This document shows, piece after piece, positions 15,409 through 24,779 of a stretch of DNA of 64,000 nt. The position numbers were made by a program, and so were the translations under genes. The notes under the pieces were generated by a model. That model was not told the DNA's origin. It did not search any database and saw only the letters and a list, made by a program, of their open reading frames with translations. This DNA is from Candidatus Woesearchaeota archaeon (GTDB taxonomy: Archaea; Nanobdellota; Nanobdellia; Woesearchaeales; GW2011-AR9): positions 124,001-188,000 of the forward strand of contig JABHQW010000003.1 of the NCBI GenBank assembly GCA_018696595.1, read 5' to 3'. Position 1 is the first letter of the stretch. Every line of letters begins with the position of its first letter.

Positions 15409-18285
15409 ATGACAATCAATTTTAAAGATATAGAAAAAAAATGGCAAGCTGCTTGGGAAAAGAATAAAGTATTCCAAGTAGAAGTTGATGACTACCAAAA
15501 AAAGAAGTTCTACTTAACAACCCCTTATCCTTACATGAGTGGGTTATTACATCTAGGACATTTGTTTACTTACATGGCGCCAGAAACCCTGGCTAGATTT
15601 AAACGAATGCAAGGACATAATGTTTTATTCAAGTATGGGTTTCATTGTACTGGAACGCCGATCGTAGCAGCAGCAAAGAAAGTTGCTGAAAAAGAACCCA
15701 AACAAATTGCTGCTTTAGAAAAAATGGGCATTTCCAAAGAAGAAATTCTAAAATTTTCAGAACCAGAACATTGGATACAATATTTCCCAAAAGAAACTCT
15801 AAGAGACATTAAAAGCATGGGTTTTGTAGTTGATGAACGTTATACTTTCATCACAACCTCATTAAACAAACCGTATGATGCATTTATTAAATGGCAATTT
15901 AACAAACTAAAAGAAAAAGGCTATGCTAAGAAAGGCAAACACCCAGTTGTTTGGTGCCCAAAAGACAATGCTCCAACAGGAGATCATGCAAGGAGTGAAG
16001 GAGAAGGAGAAACACCACAAGAATATCTTCTTTTCAAACACAAATTAGAAGATGGCCGATATTTAATCACTGCAACTTTAAGACCAGATACTGTAATGGG
16101 AACAACTAATCTTTATATGAATCCAGAAGCTAAGTATACTGAGGCTGAAGTTAATGGAGAAAAATGGGTTTTAAATGATAATTGTGCTAAAAATCTAAAA
16201 GAGCAAGGCCATGAAGTTAATATTATCGAAAAGGTTTCTGGTAAAGAGTTCATTGGTAAAAAAGTCGAAGAGTTCGGTAACAGAAAAGTAATTATTCTGC
16301 CAGCAACATTCTTAGACCTAGATTTTGGAACTGGATTAGTTCATTCTGTTCCTTCAGACTCAACAGATGATCTAATTGCATTACGAGACTTACAAAAAGA
16401 TGAAACAACTTGTGAAAAATATGGCCTGGACATTAATGAAATTAAAAAAATCCAACCAATCCCTGTTTTAAATACCCCTGGATTAGGAAATATTGCTGCT
16501 GAAGCAATGTTAAAGAAATACAATATTAAGTCACAAAATGAACGAGAAAAGCTTGAGAAAATCAAAAAAGAGTTATACAAATTAAGTCATTTTACAGCGA
16601 CATTAAATGAAAAGTATAAAGAAAATTTCTCCGAAAACTTAGAAGGGAAACGTGTTGAAGAGGCTAAAGAAATTATTTCTAACGATTTAATTAAAGGTGG
16701 CTGGGCACTTAAGTATTATGAATTATCTGGAAAAGTGGTTTGTAGATGCCTAACTGAATGTATTGTTAAGATGGTTGAAAACCAATGGTTCTTAGAATAT
16801 AACGATAAAAAATGGAAAGAAGTTGCTCACGAATGTTTAGATTCCATGAAAATTTATCCAGAAGTATTAAGAAAACAATTTGACTATGTTTTAGACTGGC
16901 TACATCGATGGGCTTGTGCACGAGAGTTAGGATTAGGAACAAGATTACCATGGGATGAAAATTGGGTGATTGAATCATTATCAGATTCAACAATTCAGAT
17001 GGCTTACAATACTATCTCAAAATATTTAGAACATCCAGAAGAATATGGTTTTTCTGTAGATCAATTAAACGATGAGTTCTTTGATTATGTTCATTTGAAT
17101 AAAGGAACCGCTGAAAAAGTTGAAGCATCTACTGGAGTTCCAATAAAAATGATTGAAACAATGAAAAAAGATTTCGAATATTGGTATCCGTTCGATTTCA
17201 GAAACTCTGCAAAAGATTTAATCCAAAACCATTTAGCATTTTGTATTTTTAATCACACAGCAATTTTTCCAAAAGAACATTGGCCAAAATCGTTTATGAT
17301 TAATGGTAGAATCATGATTAACAATGAAAAGATGAGTAAATCTAAAGGAAACTTTTTCACGATGAGAGAACTTCATGATAAACACGGCGCAGATATTATC
17401 AGATTAACTGCTTCTAATGCCGGAGAAGGATCAGATGATGCTAATTATGATATGGGATTCCATGATATTGCTAAAAGAAAACTAAATGAGTTGTACGATT
17501 TTGTTAAAGAAAATTATAACAAAGGAAGAACTGACAAATTGTTAATTGATCAGTGGTTTGAATCTAAGATAAATGAAACTATCGGAAAAACCACAATAGC
17601 ATTTGAGAACATGCAATTTAAGTCCGCAATACAATTTTCATTATTAGATTTACAAAGGCATCTGAAATGGTACTTGAAAAGAACTAAAGATCAACCTAAT
17701 AAAGAATTGATAAATTTATTGATTGAGACACAAATTAAATTGTTAGCCCCAGTAATCCCTCATTTCTGTGAAGAATGTTGGGAACTAATTAAAGGAAAAG
17801 AATTTGTTTCTAACGCTGCTTGGCCTGAAGCAAATCAAGAAGCCATTAAGCCAGAATTAGATTTAGGAGAAGAATTATTGAAAAATAACATTTCTGATAT
17901 CAGAGAAGTTATGAAACTTGCTAAAATTGATCAACCAAAAGCAATTAAACTTTTTGTGGCTGCAGATTGGAAATATGGGTTTGTTGAGAAATTCAAAGAA
18001 TTGATTAAGGAAACAAGAAATCCCGGAGAAATCCTTAAAACTTTGATGCAATCTGAATTAAAACAACATGGCAAGGATATTAGCAAACTAGTTCCTGCTT
18101 TAATTAAAGACCAAAGTAAACTTCCTGCGAAAGAGTTAACCAAGAAGAATGAAATTGCGGCTTTAGAAGAAAGTAAGGGGCTAATCGCAGAAGAGTTTGG
18201 TTGTTCTGTAGAAGTTGTTATTGATTCAGATCATAATAAAGCTAAATCAGCAATGCCTGGTAAGGTTGGGATATTGGTAGAATAA
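15409..18285 (+). CDS. leuS: leucyl-tRNA synthetase, archaeal type
   Basis: This 958-aa class I synthetase charges tRNA-Leu. The HIGH motif is HLGH in YMSGLLHLGHLFTY (about residues 39-52). KMSKS is intact (KMSKSKG, about 643-649). An editing CP1 insertion with TTLRPDT-like TATLRPDTVMG lies near 222. Length and the C-terminal part ending MPGKVGILVE fit archaeal/eukaryotic LeuRS rather than the bacterial form. A leaderless promoter precedes it. The 3' side carries a T-rich stretch at 18291-18310 that can end transcription. Confidence 0.98.
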   Translation: MTINFKDIEKKWQAAWEKNKVFQVEVDDYQKKKFYLTTPYPYMSGLLHLGHLFTYMAPETLARFKRMQGHNVLFKYGFHCTGTPIVAAAKKVAEKEPKQIAALEKMGISKEEILKFSEPEHWIQYFPKETLRDIKSMGFVVDERYTFITTSLNKPYDAFIKWQFNKLKEKGYAKKGKHPVVWCPKDNAPTGDHARSEGEGETPQEYLLFKHKLEDGRYLITATLRPDTVMGTTNLYMNPEAKYTEAEVNGEKWVLNDNCAKNLKEQGHEVNIIEKVSGKEFIGKKVEEFGNRKVIILPATFLDLDFGTGLVHSVPSDSTDDLIALRDLQKDETTCEKYGLDINEIKKIQPIPVLNTPGLGNIAAEAMLKKYNIKSQNEREKLEKIKKELYKLSHFTATLNEKYKENFSENLEGKRVEEAKEIISNDLIKGGWALKYYELSGKVVCRCLTECIVKMVENQWFLEYNDKKWKEVAHECLDSMKIYPEVLRKQFDYVLDWLHRWACARELGLGTRLPWDENWVIESLSDSTIQMAYNTISKYLEHPEEYGFSVDQLNDEFFDYVHLNKGTAEKVEASTGVPIKMIETMKKDFEYWYPFDFRNSAKDLIQNHLAFCIFNHTAIFPKEHWPKSFMINGRIMINNEKMSKSKGNFFTMRELHDKHGADIIRLTASNAGEGSDDANYDMGFHDIAKRKLNELYDFVKENYNKGRTDKLLIDQWFESKINETIGKTTIAFENMQFKSAIQFSLLDLQRHLKWYLKRTKDQPNKELINLLIETQIKLLAPVIPHFCEECWELIKGKEFVSNAAWPEANQEAIKPELDLGEELLKNNISDIREVMKLAKIDQPKAIKLFVAADWKYGFVEKFKELIKETRNPGEILKTLMQSELKQHGKDISKLVPALIKDQSKLPAKELTKKNEIAALEESKGLIAEEFGCSVEVVIDSDHNKAKSAMPGKVGILVE

Positions 18286-18290
18286 AGTAT

Positions 18291-18310
18291 ATTTTCTTTT
18301 TTTATTATTT
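18291..18310 (+). terminator. T-rich terminator after LeuRS
   Basis: The 20 nt following the LeuRS stop are almost all T (a run of seven and a run of five). The rest of the 120-nt convergent gap has two tiny hairpins (GCTG-AGC-CAGC and GTTC-ATAG-GAAC) and A-rich sequence that, on the other strand, gives T tracts for the membrane gene ending at 18406. Confidence 0.4.
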
Positions 18311-18405
18311 TTATAAAGGGCTGAGCCAGCGGAATAGTCATGTTCATAGGAACAACAAGATCACAAAAAGAAAAAAATAAAGAAATAAAAGAAAAAAAGA
18401 AACTC

Positions 18406-18813
18406 TTATCTATCCATCCAAGCAACTAATCCTAGTATTACAAGGTTTGCTAACGTAGCCACATATCCAACAACTGGGATAATAGCCAATATTGGGATTA
18501 AAGACAACCAACCAGGATAATTCCTTCTTTCAAAGATTTGCCAATTCCACATAATTGCAAAAACACCGCCAACTATAGGTACTAAAATAATGAATACCCA
18601 AGGCCAAGCATTTTCTCTTTTCTTTGCCAAAATTGGTAATAAAGCAAATTGTGCCAATGGGATCCATGCTAACCATCCCTTATCGTAATCCAATTTTTTT
18701 GCGATTGTCATCCAAACAAATGCAAGATAAACGTAAATTGCAGCAAATAATAATAATCCAACACCCATCATTGCACCTGCTAAACCCGCCATTCCAAAAG
18801 ATTCTAAAGCCAT
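18406..18813 (-). CDS. four-TM membrane protein, DUF5684-like
   Basis: The 135-aa protein has four predicted membrane segments and the pattern KGWLAWIPLAQF...ILAKKRENAWPWVFIILVP, which recalls the DUF5684 family of small membrane proteins. A strong GGAGGTGA Shine-Dalgarno precedes the ATG and the DUF4013-like gene lies 17 nt upstream on the same strand, so they form an operon. No function is assigned. Confidence 0.8.
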   Translation of the reverse strand: MALESFGMAGLAGAMMGVGLLLFAAIYVYLAFVWMTIAKKLDYDKGWLAWIPLAQFALLPILAKKRENAWPWVFIILVPIVGGVFAIMWNWQIFERRNYPGWLSLIPILAIIPVVGYVATLANLVILGLVAWMDR

Positions 18814-18830
18814 TTTATTTCACCTCCAAA

Positions 18831-19451
18831 TTATTTTTTATTAACTTTCTTTTTAGTATTATTTTTAACTACTTTCTTAACTGCTTTTCTACCAGCAACT
18901 ATTCTTCCGTAAAAGTCGGCAAGAAAGATGTTCTTAGTAAAAGACCCAGCAGGCCATCCGACTAGAATAATCATCATGAACAAGAAAATTATTCCTAAAG
19001 CAATGCTTTTTAGTAAAGCGATCAGATAATCTTCAAAGTTTTCAAAAACTAATTTTACAAGACTAAACTCAAAATAAGACTCTACTGTTTCCTTGTTAAA
19101 GAAGTTCATTACCAAAATAGGAATAACGAACAGTGAAACAAAGAAATTTATTAAGAAACCTATAAAAGGGATTACCATAAATACTAAGTAAAAGATAGTA
19201 TAAGCGATAACAAACGGTAATGATTTAATAAACATAAAGAAGCCAAACTTAAAATGTTCAACAAAATCAAATTTTGGTAATTCTTTAAACATGCCAGCAA
19301 AGAATTGTTGTTTAATTCTAATCGCATATCCACTTAGAGCAAACCAACCGATGATAGGTATAAAAAACCACAGAATGTTTAGTAATCCAACTGCTCGTTT
19401 AAAGGGATAACGAAAAGCATCTTCAAAAGTAAGTGTATTTGTTTTAGCCAT
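18831..19451 (-). CDS. DUF4013-like membrane protein
   Basis: The 206-aa protein begins with FEDAFRYPFKR...NILWFFIPIIGWFALSGYAIR, the typical start of DUF4013 membrane proteins, and has about four to five TM segments and a basic tail rich in Lys. A TATA box (CATTTAAATA, about 19476-19485) lies about 30 nt upstream, giving a leaderless mRNA. It heads a two-gene operon with the gene at 18406. Confidence 0.85.
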   Translation of the reverse strand: MAKTNTLTFEDAFRYPFKRAVGLLNILWFFIPIIGWFALSGYAIRIKQQFFAGMFKELPKFDFVEHFKFGFFMFIKSLPFVIAYTIFYLVFMVIPFIGFLINFFVSLFVIPILVMNFFNKETVESYFEFSLVKLVFENFEDYLIALLKSIALGIIFLFMMIILVGWPAGSFTKNIFLADFYGRIVAGRKAVKKVVKNNTKKKVNKK

Positions 19452-19581
19452 CTTAAAAGAAATTAATCTTTAGAAGTATTTAAATGTTGTTTTTTATGTT
19501 ATAATTATCTGAACTTGATTTTAGTAAGTTTTATTAATATGTATTCTTTATAGATAAATATAACAATCAAAGAGGTAAAAG

Positions 19582-19965
19582 ATGGGATTATTTGGTAATT
19601 TATTTGGAAAAAAGAAAGTTGCAACATTATTATTTGATAAAGAATTTCAACATACAAGAATTGAAATCAATGAATCAAGAATTATGATTGGAAGAGGAAC
19701 CTATACTGGAGGATCAAGAGCAATAAAAGAAGAAAATAATATTAAAATTTCAAATAGCAATAAAAACCTTAACACAACGATTTCATCCGAACATTGTGAA
19801 TTAGTTCTAAATAATGAAAAAAAATATGTTATTACAGACAAATCTAAGAACGGAACAAAAGTCAATGGCTTATCCATTAAAGGCATTAGTAAAGTATTAG
19901 AAAACCTAGACAAGATAATTATTGTAACAAAACCAGTTGCAGAATTTCAAATCATTTATGCTTAA
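19582..19965 (+). CDS. FHA-domain protein
   Basis: The 127-aa protein is essentially one forkhead-associated domain, a phosphothreonine-peptide binding module. It shows IMIGRG (about 34-39), the SSEHC segment (about 69-73) and YVITDKSKNGTKVNG (about 83-97), which contain the conserved Gly-Arg, Ser-x-x-His and Asn-Gly residues. A short N-terminal GLFGNLFGKKK tail precedes it. The four genes from 19582 to 21292 run in the same direction with gaps of 16, 4 and -4 nt. The APH-fold kinase at 23204 is the only kinase-like protein nearby, and a link to it is speculation. Confidence 0.85.
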   Translation: MGLFGNLFGKKKVATLLFDKEFQHTRIEINESRIMIGRGTYTGGSRAIKEENNIKISNSNKNLNTTISSEHCELVLNNEKKYVITDKSKNGTKVNGLSIKGISKVLENLDKIIIVTKPVAEFQIIYA

Positions 19966-19981
19966 TGAGGTAAATTAGACA

Positions 19982-20503
19982 ATGAAAAAAAAAGAAATTA
20001 TTATTTCAATTACAATCGCCATCATTTTCACTTTATTTGTTGGGTATGGCATTGAAGTGTTTGATAGTACTAAAAGTTATAGCGACTTCTGTCCAGAAGA
20101 ATTATATGACATTGATAACAAAGAAGAATGTCTTACAGAAGGTGGTTCTTGGAATGAATTTGAAACACCAATAGTATCACCAGAAAAAGAAGAATCAATT
20201 GTTGAACCAAATAAAAGATCGTGTTCTCCAACAAAAGAATGTCGTAAAAATTATGACACCTCAAAATCAAAACATGATAAAATCGTTTTCATTGTCAGTA
20301 TAATTGTTGGATTAATTGCTATCTTCACAGGAGTTTTTCTGAAAAAAGATGCAGTTAGTACAGGAATCTTAAGTGGCGGAGTTTTACTAATAATCTACGG
20401 AACAATGAGATACTGGCAACATGCTAACGATACTTTAAAGTTTGTCTTATTAGGAATTGTTTTAGCGGTCTTAATTTGGATTGGTTACAAGAAACTAAAG
20501 TGA
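19982..20503 (+). CDS. four-TM membrane protein with extracytoplasmic Cys loop
   Basis: The 173-aa protein has one TM at 5-27, a loop of about 65 residues with four Cys and acidic character, and three further TMs (about 100-120, 126-145 and 150-168). I do not recognise the family. It lies between the FHA gene and the PUA gene in one likely operon. Confidence 0.75.
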   Translation: MKKKEIIISITIAIIFTLFVGYGIEVFDSTKSYSDFCPEELYDIDNKEECLTEGGSWNEFETPIVSPEKEESIVEPNKRSCSPTKECRKNYDTSKSKHDKIVFIVSIIVGLIAIFTGVFLKKDAVSTGILSGGVLLIIYGTMRYWQHANDTLKFVLLGIVLAVLIWIGYKKLK

Positions 20504-20507
20504 TAAA

Positions 20508-20960
20508 GTGAAAAGTACTCCTTGGAAAGTAAAAGAACTGAACAGAAAGATTGAACATTTTGAAGTTAGTTATCATAAGAAAGACCAAGTGGTTCTTCTT
20601 GAAGATGATAAGCACAAACTAATCATGGTAAATAAGAAGCCAGAGTTCTTTTACTACGAGGGAAAAATTGTTCCGACATTGAAACTATTGCAAGATAAAG
20701 AAGTTCTTAAAAAAATAACTGTTGACATGGGTGCGGTTAAATTTGTTGTTAACGGCGCAGATATTATGCGACCAGGGATTGTTGAGATTGAAGATGGTAT
20801 TGAAAAAGAAGGTTTCATCGTTATTATTGATGTTAACAATAAAAAACCTCTTGCTGTCGGAGTTGCTTTACTAAGTTCAGAAGAAATGCGTTCTTCTGGT
20901 GGTGGAAAAGTAATTAAGAACATTCATTACGTTGGCGATGACCTTTGGAAAAGAGAATGA
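20508..20960 (+). CDS. PUA-domain RNA-binding protein (MCT-1/Tma20-like)
   Basis: The 150-aa protein starts with GTG, 4 nt after the preceding stop, with AAAGTGAT just upstream. The N-terminal half resembles the pre-PUA domain of archaeal MCT-1/Tma20 homologues. The C-terminal PUA domain contains MGAVKFVVNGADIMRPGI (about 84-101), AVGVALLSSEEM and the RSSGGGKVI segment. Eukaryotic relatives act in translation re-initiation and 40S recycling. The assignment is good; the archaeal role is not settled. Confidence 0.88.
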   Translation: MKSTPWKVKELNRKIEHFEVSYHKKDQVVLLEDDKHKLIMVNKKPEFFYYEGKIVPTLKLLQDKEVLKKITVDMGAVKFVVNGADIMRPGIVEIEDGIEKEGFIVIIDVNNKKPLAVGVALLSSEEMRSSGGGKVIKNIHYVGDDLWKRE

Positions 20961-21292
20961 TAACCAACAAAACAACTAACAAAGTAATCTCAAACAAAGA
21001 AGTTGTTTGTAAGAATTTCTTTACGCAAATGCTAGGATTAATGAACAAGTTAGGCAAAACAAATCTAATCATGATCTTCAACAAAGAAAGAAGAATCTCC
21101 TTACACATGTTCTTTGTCTTCTATCCTATCGATGTCTTAATTTTAGATGAAAATAAAAAAGTAATTGAAATCAAAGAAAACTTCAAACCATTTACATTCT
21201 GGACTGCAAAGAATAAAGGAAAACATCTGATTGAGTTAGGAAAAAAAGAAAGTAAAGGTAAAGTAAGTGTTGGAGATTTATTAGAATTCTAA
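20957..21292 (+). CDS. DUF192 family protein
   Basis: The 111-aa protein fits DUF192, including the turn FFTQMLGLM (about 22-30), the LHMFFVFYPIDVLILDENKKVIEI core (about 49-72) and the late GKHLIEL. The family is small, often secreted, and of unknown function; this copy has no signal peptide. I take the ATG at 20957 because it overlaps the previous stop as ATGA, the normal coupling in this operon. A TTG at 20945 would add 4 residues. Confidence 0.85.
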   Translation: MITNKTTNKVISNKEVVCKNFFTQMLGLMNKLGKTNLIMIFNKERRISLHMFFVFYPIDVLILDENKKVIEIKENFKPFTFWTAKNKGKHLIELGKKESKGKVSVGDLLEF

Positions 21293-21296
21293 TATC

Positions 21297-21998
21297 TTAT
21301 TCCAAACAATCCACAATTGCTTTAAAATATAATTCGTGTGGTTCAGAAGATTCTTTTCTAGACTCTCTTAACTTGGTAACTATATCAGAAGAACTTAATT
21401 CATTTTCTCTAAGTTTAATTGCATTATTAATAGCTACGACCCTTACTGCTTCACGATAATTAACATTATTAAATGGAGACGGACACAAATTCAATATTGC
21501 TTCATCCAATTTTTCATCCTGAAGATCTTCTTTTCCTTCCAAATAATCAGCTTGTACTCTATTGATTTCATCAGTAAGAGGATTTTGAGAATAAACCAAA
21601 TCATTCTCAGTACCATAAGGGAAAACATTGGAAGTTGCTAATTCCGCAATTGTCTCATCAATTAAGTGAGCACAAAGATAGTCTACCAAGTAACTATTAT
21701 CAGGATTCAATAATTCATTAATCAGTAAGCCTTCTTCATCCATCAAATAATGAATAAGTTCATGAAATAAAACATGCTCAGAAACTATTGGAGAAGAATG
21801 GATACTTTTGCCACTTGGAACATAAGAAGCCCCCATAGTCATTAAGTCTGAAACAACCCTAGGTTTAATATGAGGAAGATTATATTTTCCAGATAAACCT
21901 AATTCTTGCTTACAATCTTCGAGAATTTTTTCTATACTTTCTGAAGTAACATCTACTTCTTCTGATTCATGATCCAATAAAGATAAGTTATAACCCAT
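21297..21998 (-). CDS. zincin-like protein with HExxH motif
   Basis: The 233-aa cytoplasmic protein contains HELIHYL (about 77-83) preceded by the SEHVLF strand and followed 30-40 residues later by LIDETIAELAT, an arrangement of zinc ligands known from gluzincin-type metallopeptidases. The rest does not match a named family. A TATA box (CATTTATAAA, about 22019-22028) lies 26 nt before the ATG, so the mRNA is probably leaderless. It is downstream of and on the same strand as the radical SAM gene. Confidence 0.75.
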   Translation of the reverse strand: MGYNLSLLDHESEEVDVTSESIEKILEDCKQELGLSGKYNLPHIKPRVVSDLMTMGASYVPSGKSIHSSPIVSEHVLFHELIHYLMDEEGLLINELLNPDNSYLVDYLCAHLIDETIAELATSNVFPYGTENDLVYSQNPLTDEINRVQADYLEGKEDLQDEKLDEAILNLCPSPFNNVNYREAVRVVAINNAIKLRENELSSSDIVTKLRESRKESSEPHELYFKAIVDCLE

Positions 21999-22045
21999 GA
22001 GTGGTTAAAATTGAGGATTATTTATAAATGTTTGTTTAAAAAAGT

Positions 22046-23182
22046 TTAATTTAGAAAATCTACTTCAATCTCTAACTGGTCCGCAGTAGGATACTCAGTT
22101 ACAATCGCAGGTACTAAACCCAGATTAATTATTTTTGTTTTATTCTTCTTCACAACTTTCTTAGAAACTAAGATTCTTGGTTTAGATTTATCTAAAAATA
22201 TTTCATTATCCTCTAATTTTAATTTTTTCTGAACAGAAGCAAACAATTCTTTTAATTTAGAAACAACAACAGAATTATCTTCCTTCAACATTTCTCGATA
22301 ATTAAAACCAGGCTTTAACTCTGAGAAATATAAAGCTCCCCTAACAAGAAGTCCTTCTTCATCAACAATATCAAAATCTTTCTTAGCTCCTTTAGCTTCA
22401 TTCTTAATTCTGTTAGCTAATTGAACTGCATCTTTTAATTTAGCTGTACACAAATGAAGATTAAAATCAGGATATTTATTAGATACATAGTCTAATAAAT
22501 CAAGACCTATATCCATAGAACCAAGAATAGCATAACTCATTTGATCTTTAACTTTAAATCCCATATCTAACAATTTAGAACAACTATTATCGGCAACCTC
22601 TAATTCGTTAAAATTCAAAAAGTCAACTTTACCTTGAATATAATCAACAATTGCTTTAGTTTCTTTTTCTTTACCTGGTATTAAAGGAATCTCTACACCC
22701 ATATCCCAAGGGAATTTTCTAGCAATTTCTAAACGATTCCAGAATTGGTTTGATTCTAAATCTAAATGAAACCTAATTTCATCTAAACCAGCCATGAATA
22801 ATTTTTGTAAAGCATCATCATTAACTAATCTTAACGAAGTGTATAAATGAATGTGAAACTCTTTGCCAAATTCTTTTTTCAGTTTCATAATTGAACGTAC
22901 AGTTCGATCCAATTTTGATAAAGGATCTCCGCCAGTAATTCCAGCACCTTTAGCGTTCATTAATTTTGCTTCTTTAACAACATCATCAGAACAAAAAACT
23001 CTTCGTTCATTTGCAAAAGTAATATCCTTGCCCCATTTCTCATCAGAAACTGGACAGAAATAACATTTCCGAGGACAGATCCCAGTAACAAATAAAACTA
23101 ACTTCTCTCCTTTAACACAATAACGACAGCCTCGCGGCAAACTATTTAAGTTGTATGAATAATATTTGTTTTCTTTTATCAT
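22046..23182 (-). CDS. radical SAM protein, COG2108-like
   Basis: The 378-aa protein has the radical SAM iron-sulfur motif C-x3-C-x2-C as CPRKCYFC (Cys36, 40, 43), a GGDPL segment near residue 79 and an extra GCRYC pair (Cys19 and 22). This layout matches the archaeal COG2108 group related to pyruvate formate-lyase activating enzyme. A C-terminal part (about 270-378) looks like an RNA- or substrate-binding add-on. A GAGGTAG ribosome-binding site precedes the ATG, 21 nt after the APH-like kinase stop, so they are co-transcribed. The reaction is unknown. Confidence 0.88.
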   Translation of the reverse strand: MIKENKYYSYNLNSLPRGCRYCVKGEKLVLFVTGICPRKCYFCPVSDEKWGKDITFANERRVFCSDDVVKEAKLMNAKGAGITGGDPLSKLDRTVRSIMKLKKEFGKEFHIHLYTSLRLVNDDALQKLFMAGLDEIRFHLDLESNQFWNRLEIARKFPWDMGVEIPLIPGKEKETKAIVDYIQGKVDFLNFNELEVADNSCSKLLDMGFKVKDQMSYAILGSMDIGLDLLDYVSNKYPDFNLHLCTAKLKDAVQLANRIKNEAKGAKKDFDIVDEEGLLVRGALYFSELKPGFNYREMLKEDNSVVVSKLKELFASVQKKLKLEDNEIFLDKSKPRILVSKKVVKKNKTKIINLGLVPAIVTEYPTADQLEIEVDFLN

Positions 23183-23203
23183 GAGCTACCTCAGTTTTAA
23201 TAG

Positions 23204-24727
23204 TTATTCTTCAGGACCGTGAAAAGGAGATTCTCTGGTGATGTGGGCCGTAGGAGTATTTCCATTGATCTGATCTAAAGCATAACCCAAAACTATATCT
23301 CCTCCTCTCTGTGGACTGTAAAGTTTAAGTTCCTTCAACAGATTACCCAAAGCATAAAATGATTGTCGCACAGCGGCAGTTTGATCAAGCGATTCGGTCC
23401 AATCTATAGTGCCTCCAACAGTTCGAAATAATCCGCCTGACACTCTTAACATCTCTGGAGCAAATCTTGTCCCTCGATGTCGTGTATCGGCGACAGGATC
23501 ATAACGATTAAAAGATGCTGCCAACTGTATAATTTTATCAATTTGATCGGTTAAAACAGAAAAGTGTCTACGACAATACTCAGATTTATTTCCTTCCAGA
23601 ACATTGTACTGAACAAATTCTTTAAGAGCACCATTCTTAAGAATCTTAATATGATCTGCCAAATCAGGATCTTGTCTTGCCCAAGCATGAGTTAAAGCGT
23701 GATATCGATGTAAATAAAATCCTAAGTTCGGGCTATCAGAGATAGGATTACTACCAAGGCCTGAAACTCCAACCAAAACACAATAACTAGCAATATCTCT
23801 GGTATCAGAACTCATACCAAAATCAACAAAATCAACAAAATTAAGATCAGAACCACTGTCTTTATCAACATCAATTTCGCCAGAAATAATTTTATTAATT
23901 GTATCAGAATCCGAAACTAGGTTTAATGAATTACAATCTCCATGTTGGAGTGCTTCAACAAAAAGTCCGGAACATTCTCTTAAATCCATTATTTCAGAAA
24001 CCCTCTCTCTAAGATCTATGCCAAACCTTTCTTGGATGTGTTTTCTTACATTCTCAGAATCATAACGGCCATCTCCTTGACGTCGGCAATCTTTGTTAAC
24101 ATTAAAATAAATTCTAGACAAGTGTTCAGTAAATAAGTATTCATCTACTCGCCGATCCTTAGTAATCATTCTAGGATGTTCAGAAACCATCTGGTCTTTT
24201 ATATGTCCACAAAAACCAGCAAATTTAGCTACAGCATCCAAACCATATTTAAAAACTTCTTCAACAGCATTGGGAAATTCCCCTTTATTCTTAGCAGCTT
24301 CACGAACCGCCCTCTTAAGATTTAAAGAACCTAAATCCGAAGTGGATAAAGCAGGATGTGCACAATAATGAGTGCCCACTAAATTTGGCAACATATCAGC
24401 ACCTAAATTTCGAAAAATATTAGGAAGTGTATCTAAAACTTCCACTTCTTTTGGATGAGTGACTCCCGGCTGATGAGCTAAATCATAATAATGATCCCCT
24501 GTATGAACCGGAAGAAATACCTTTATAACAACAGATTCTGTTTCTTCAGCCTGAATATCATCATTTGTAGAAGTAGGATTAATTAAATGAACACGATAAA
24601 GATTAGCATGGCTGCTTCCCCAACGATTAACAATTTCAAAACGTTCAAAGTCTGAATAAGTATCTGCAACTGAGGATCTTATAACTTCTTCATCTAATGT
24701 TTTATTAGGGGACGCATTAGCTACCAT
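23204..24727 (-). CDS. APH/choline-kinase-fold phosphotransferase-like protein
   Basis: The protein has the kinase-like catalytic loop HGDCNSLN (about residue 260 of the shorter form) and a metal-binding VDFGMSSDTRD segment about 38 residues later. An ESVVIKVFLP strand supplies the ATP-binding Lys. These are the marks of aminoglycoside phosphotransferase and related small-molecule kinases. It is longer (507 aa) than APH enzymes, with an unidentified C-terminal helical part. I choose the ATG at 24727 (MVANASPNK) because a TATA box touches the upstream ATG at 24751, and 24727 is 29 nt from it, matching the leaderless pattern. The substrate is unknown. Confidence 0.75.
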   Translation of the reverse strand: MVANASPNKTLDEEVIRSSVADTYSDFERFEIVNRWGSSHANLYRVHLINPTSTNDDIQAEETESVVIKVFLPVHTGDHYYDLAHQPGVTHPKEVEVLDTLPNIFRNLGADMLPNLVGTHYCAHPALSTSDLGSLNLKRAVREAAKNKGEFPNAVEEVFKYGLDAVAKFAGFCGHIKDQMVSEHPRMITKDRRVDEYLFTEHLSRIYFNVNKDCRRQGDGRYDSENVRKHIQERFGIDLRERVSEIMDLRECSGLFVEALQHGDCNSLNLVSDSDTINKIISGEIDVDKDSGSDLNFVDFVDFGMSSDTRDIASYCVLVGVSGLGSNPISDSPNLGFYLHRYHALTHAWARQDPDLADHIKILKNGALKEFVQYNVLEGNKSEYCRRHFSVLTDQIDKIIQLAASFNRYDPVADTRHRGTRFAPEMLRVSGGLFRTVGGTIDWTESLDQTAAVRQSFYALGNLLKELKLYSPQRGGDIVLGYALDQINGNTPTAHITRESPFHGPEE

Positions 24728-24750
24728 TAAAAGAAAATATCTATACTCCA

Positions 24751-24760
24751 TATATAAATG
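24751..24760 (-). promoter_or_regulatory. TATA box that fixes the kinase start
   Basis: The minus strand reads CATTTATATA, overlapping the longer ATG candidate at 24751. Its centre is 29 nt from the ATG at 24727, which is therefore the likelier start. Confidence 0.6.
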
Positions 24761-24779
24761 TTTCTAACCAGTTCACTAT

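Noticed and set aside
18318..18370. possible C/D-box small RNA with two tiny hairpins
   Set aside because: There is a CUGA but no proper RUGAUGA box at a matching distance, and the hairpins are only 4 bp.
18231..18425. minus-strand ORF across the LeuRS 3' end
   Set aside because: Shadow frame with no ribosome-binding site, spanning the terminator region.
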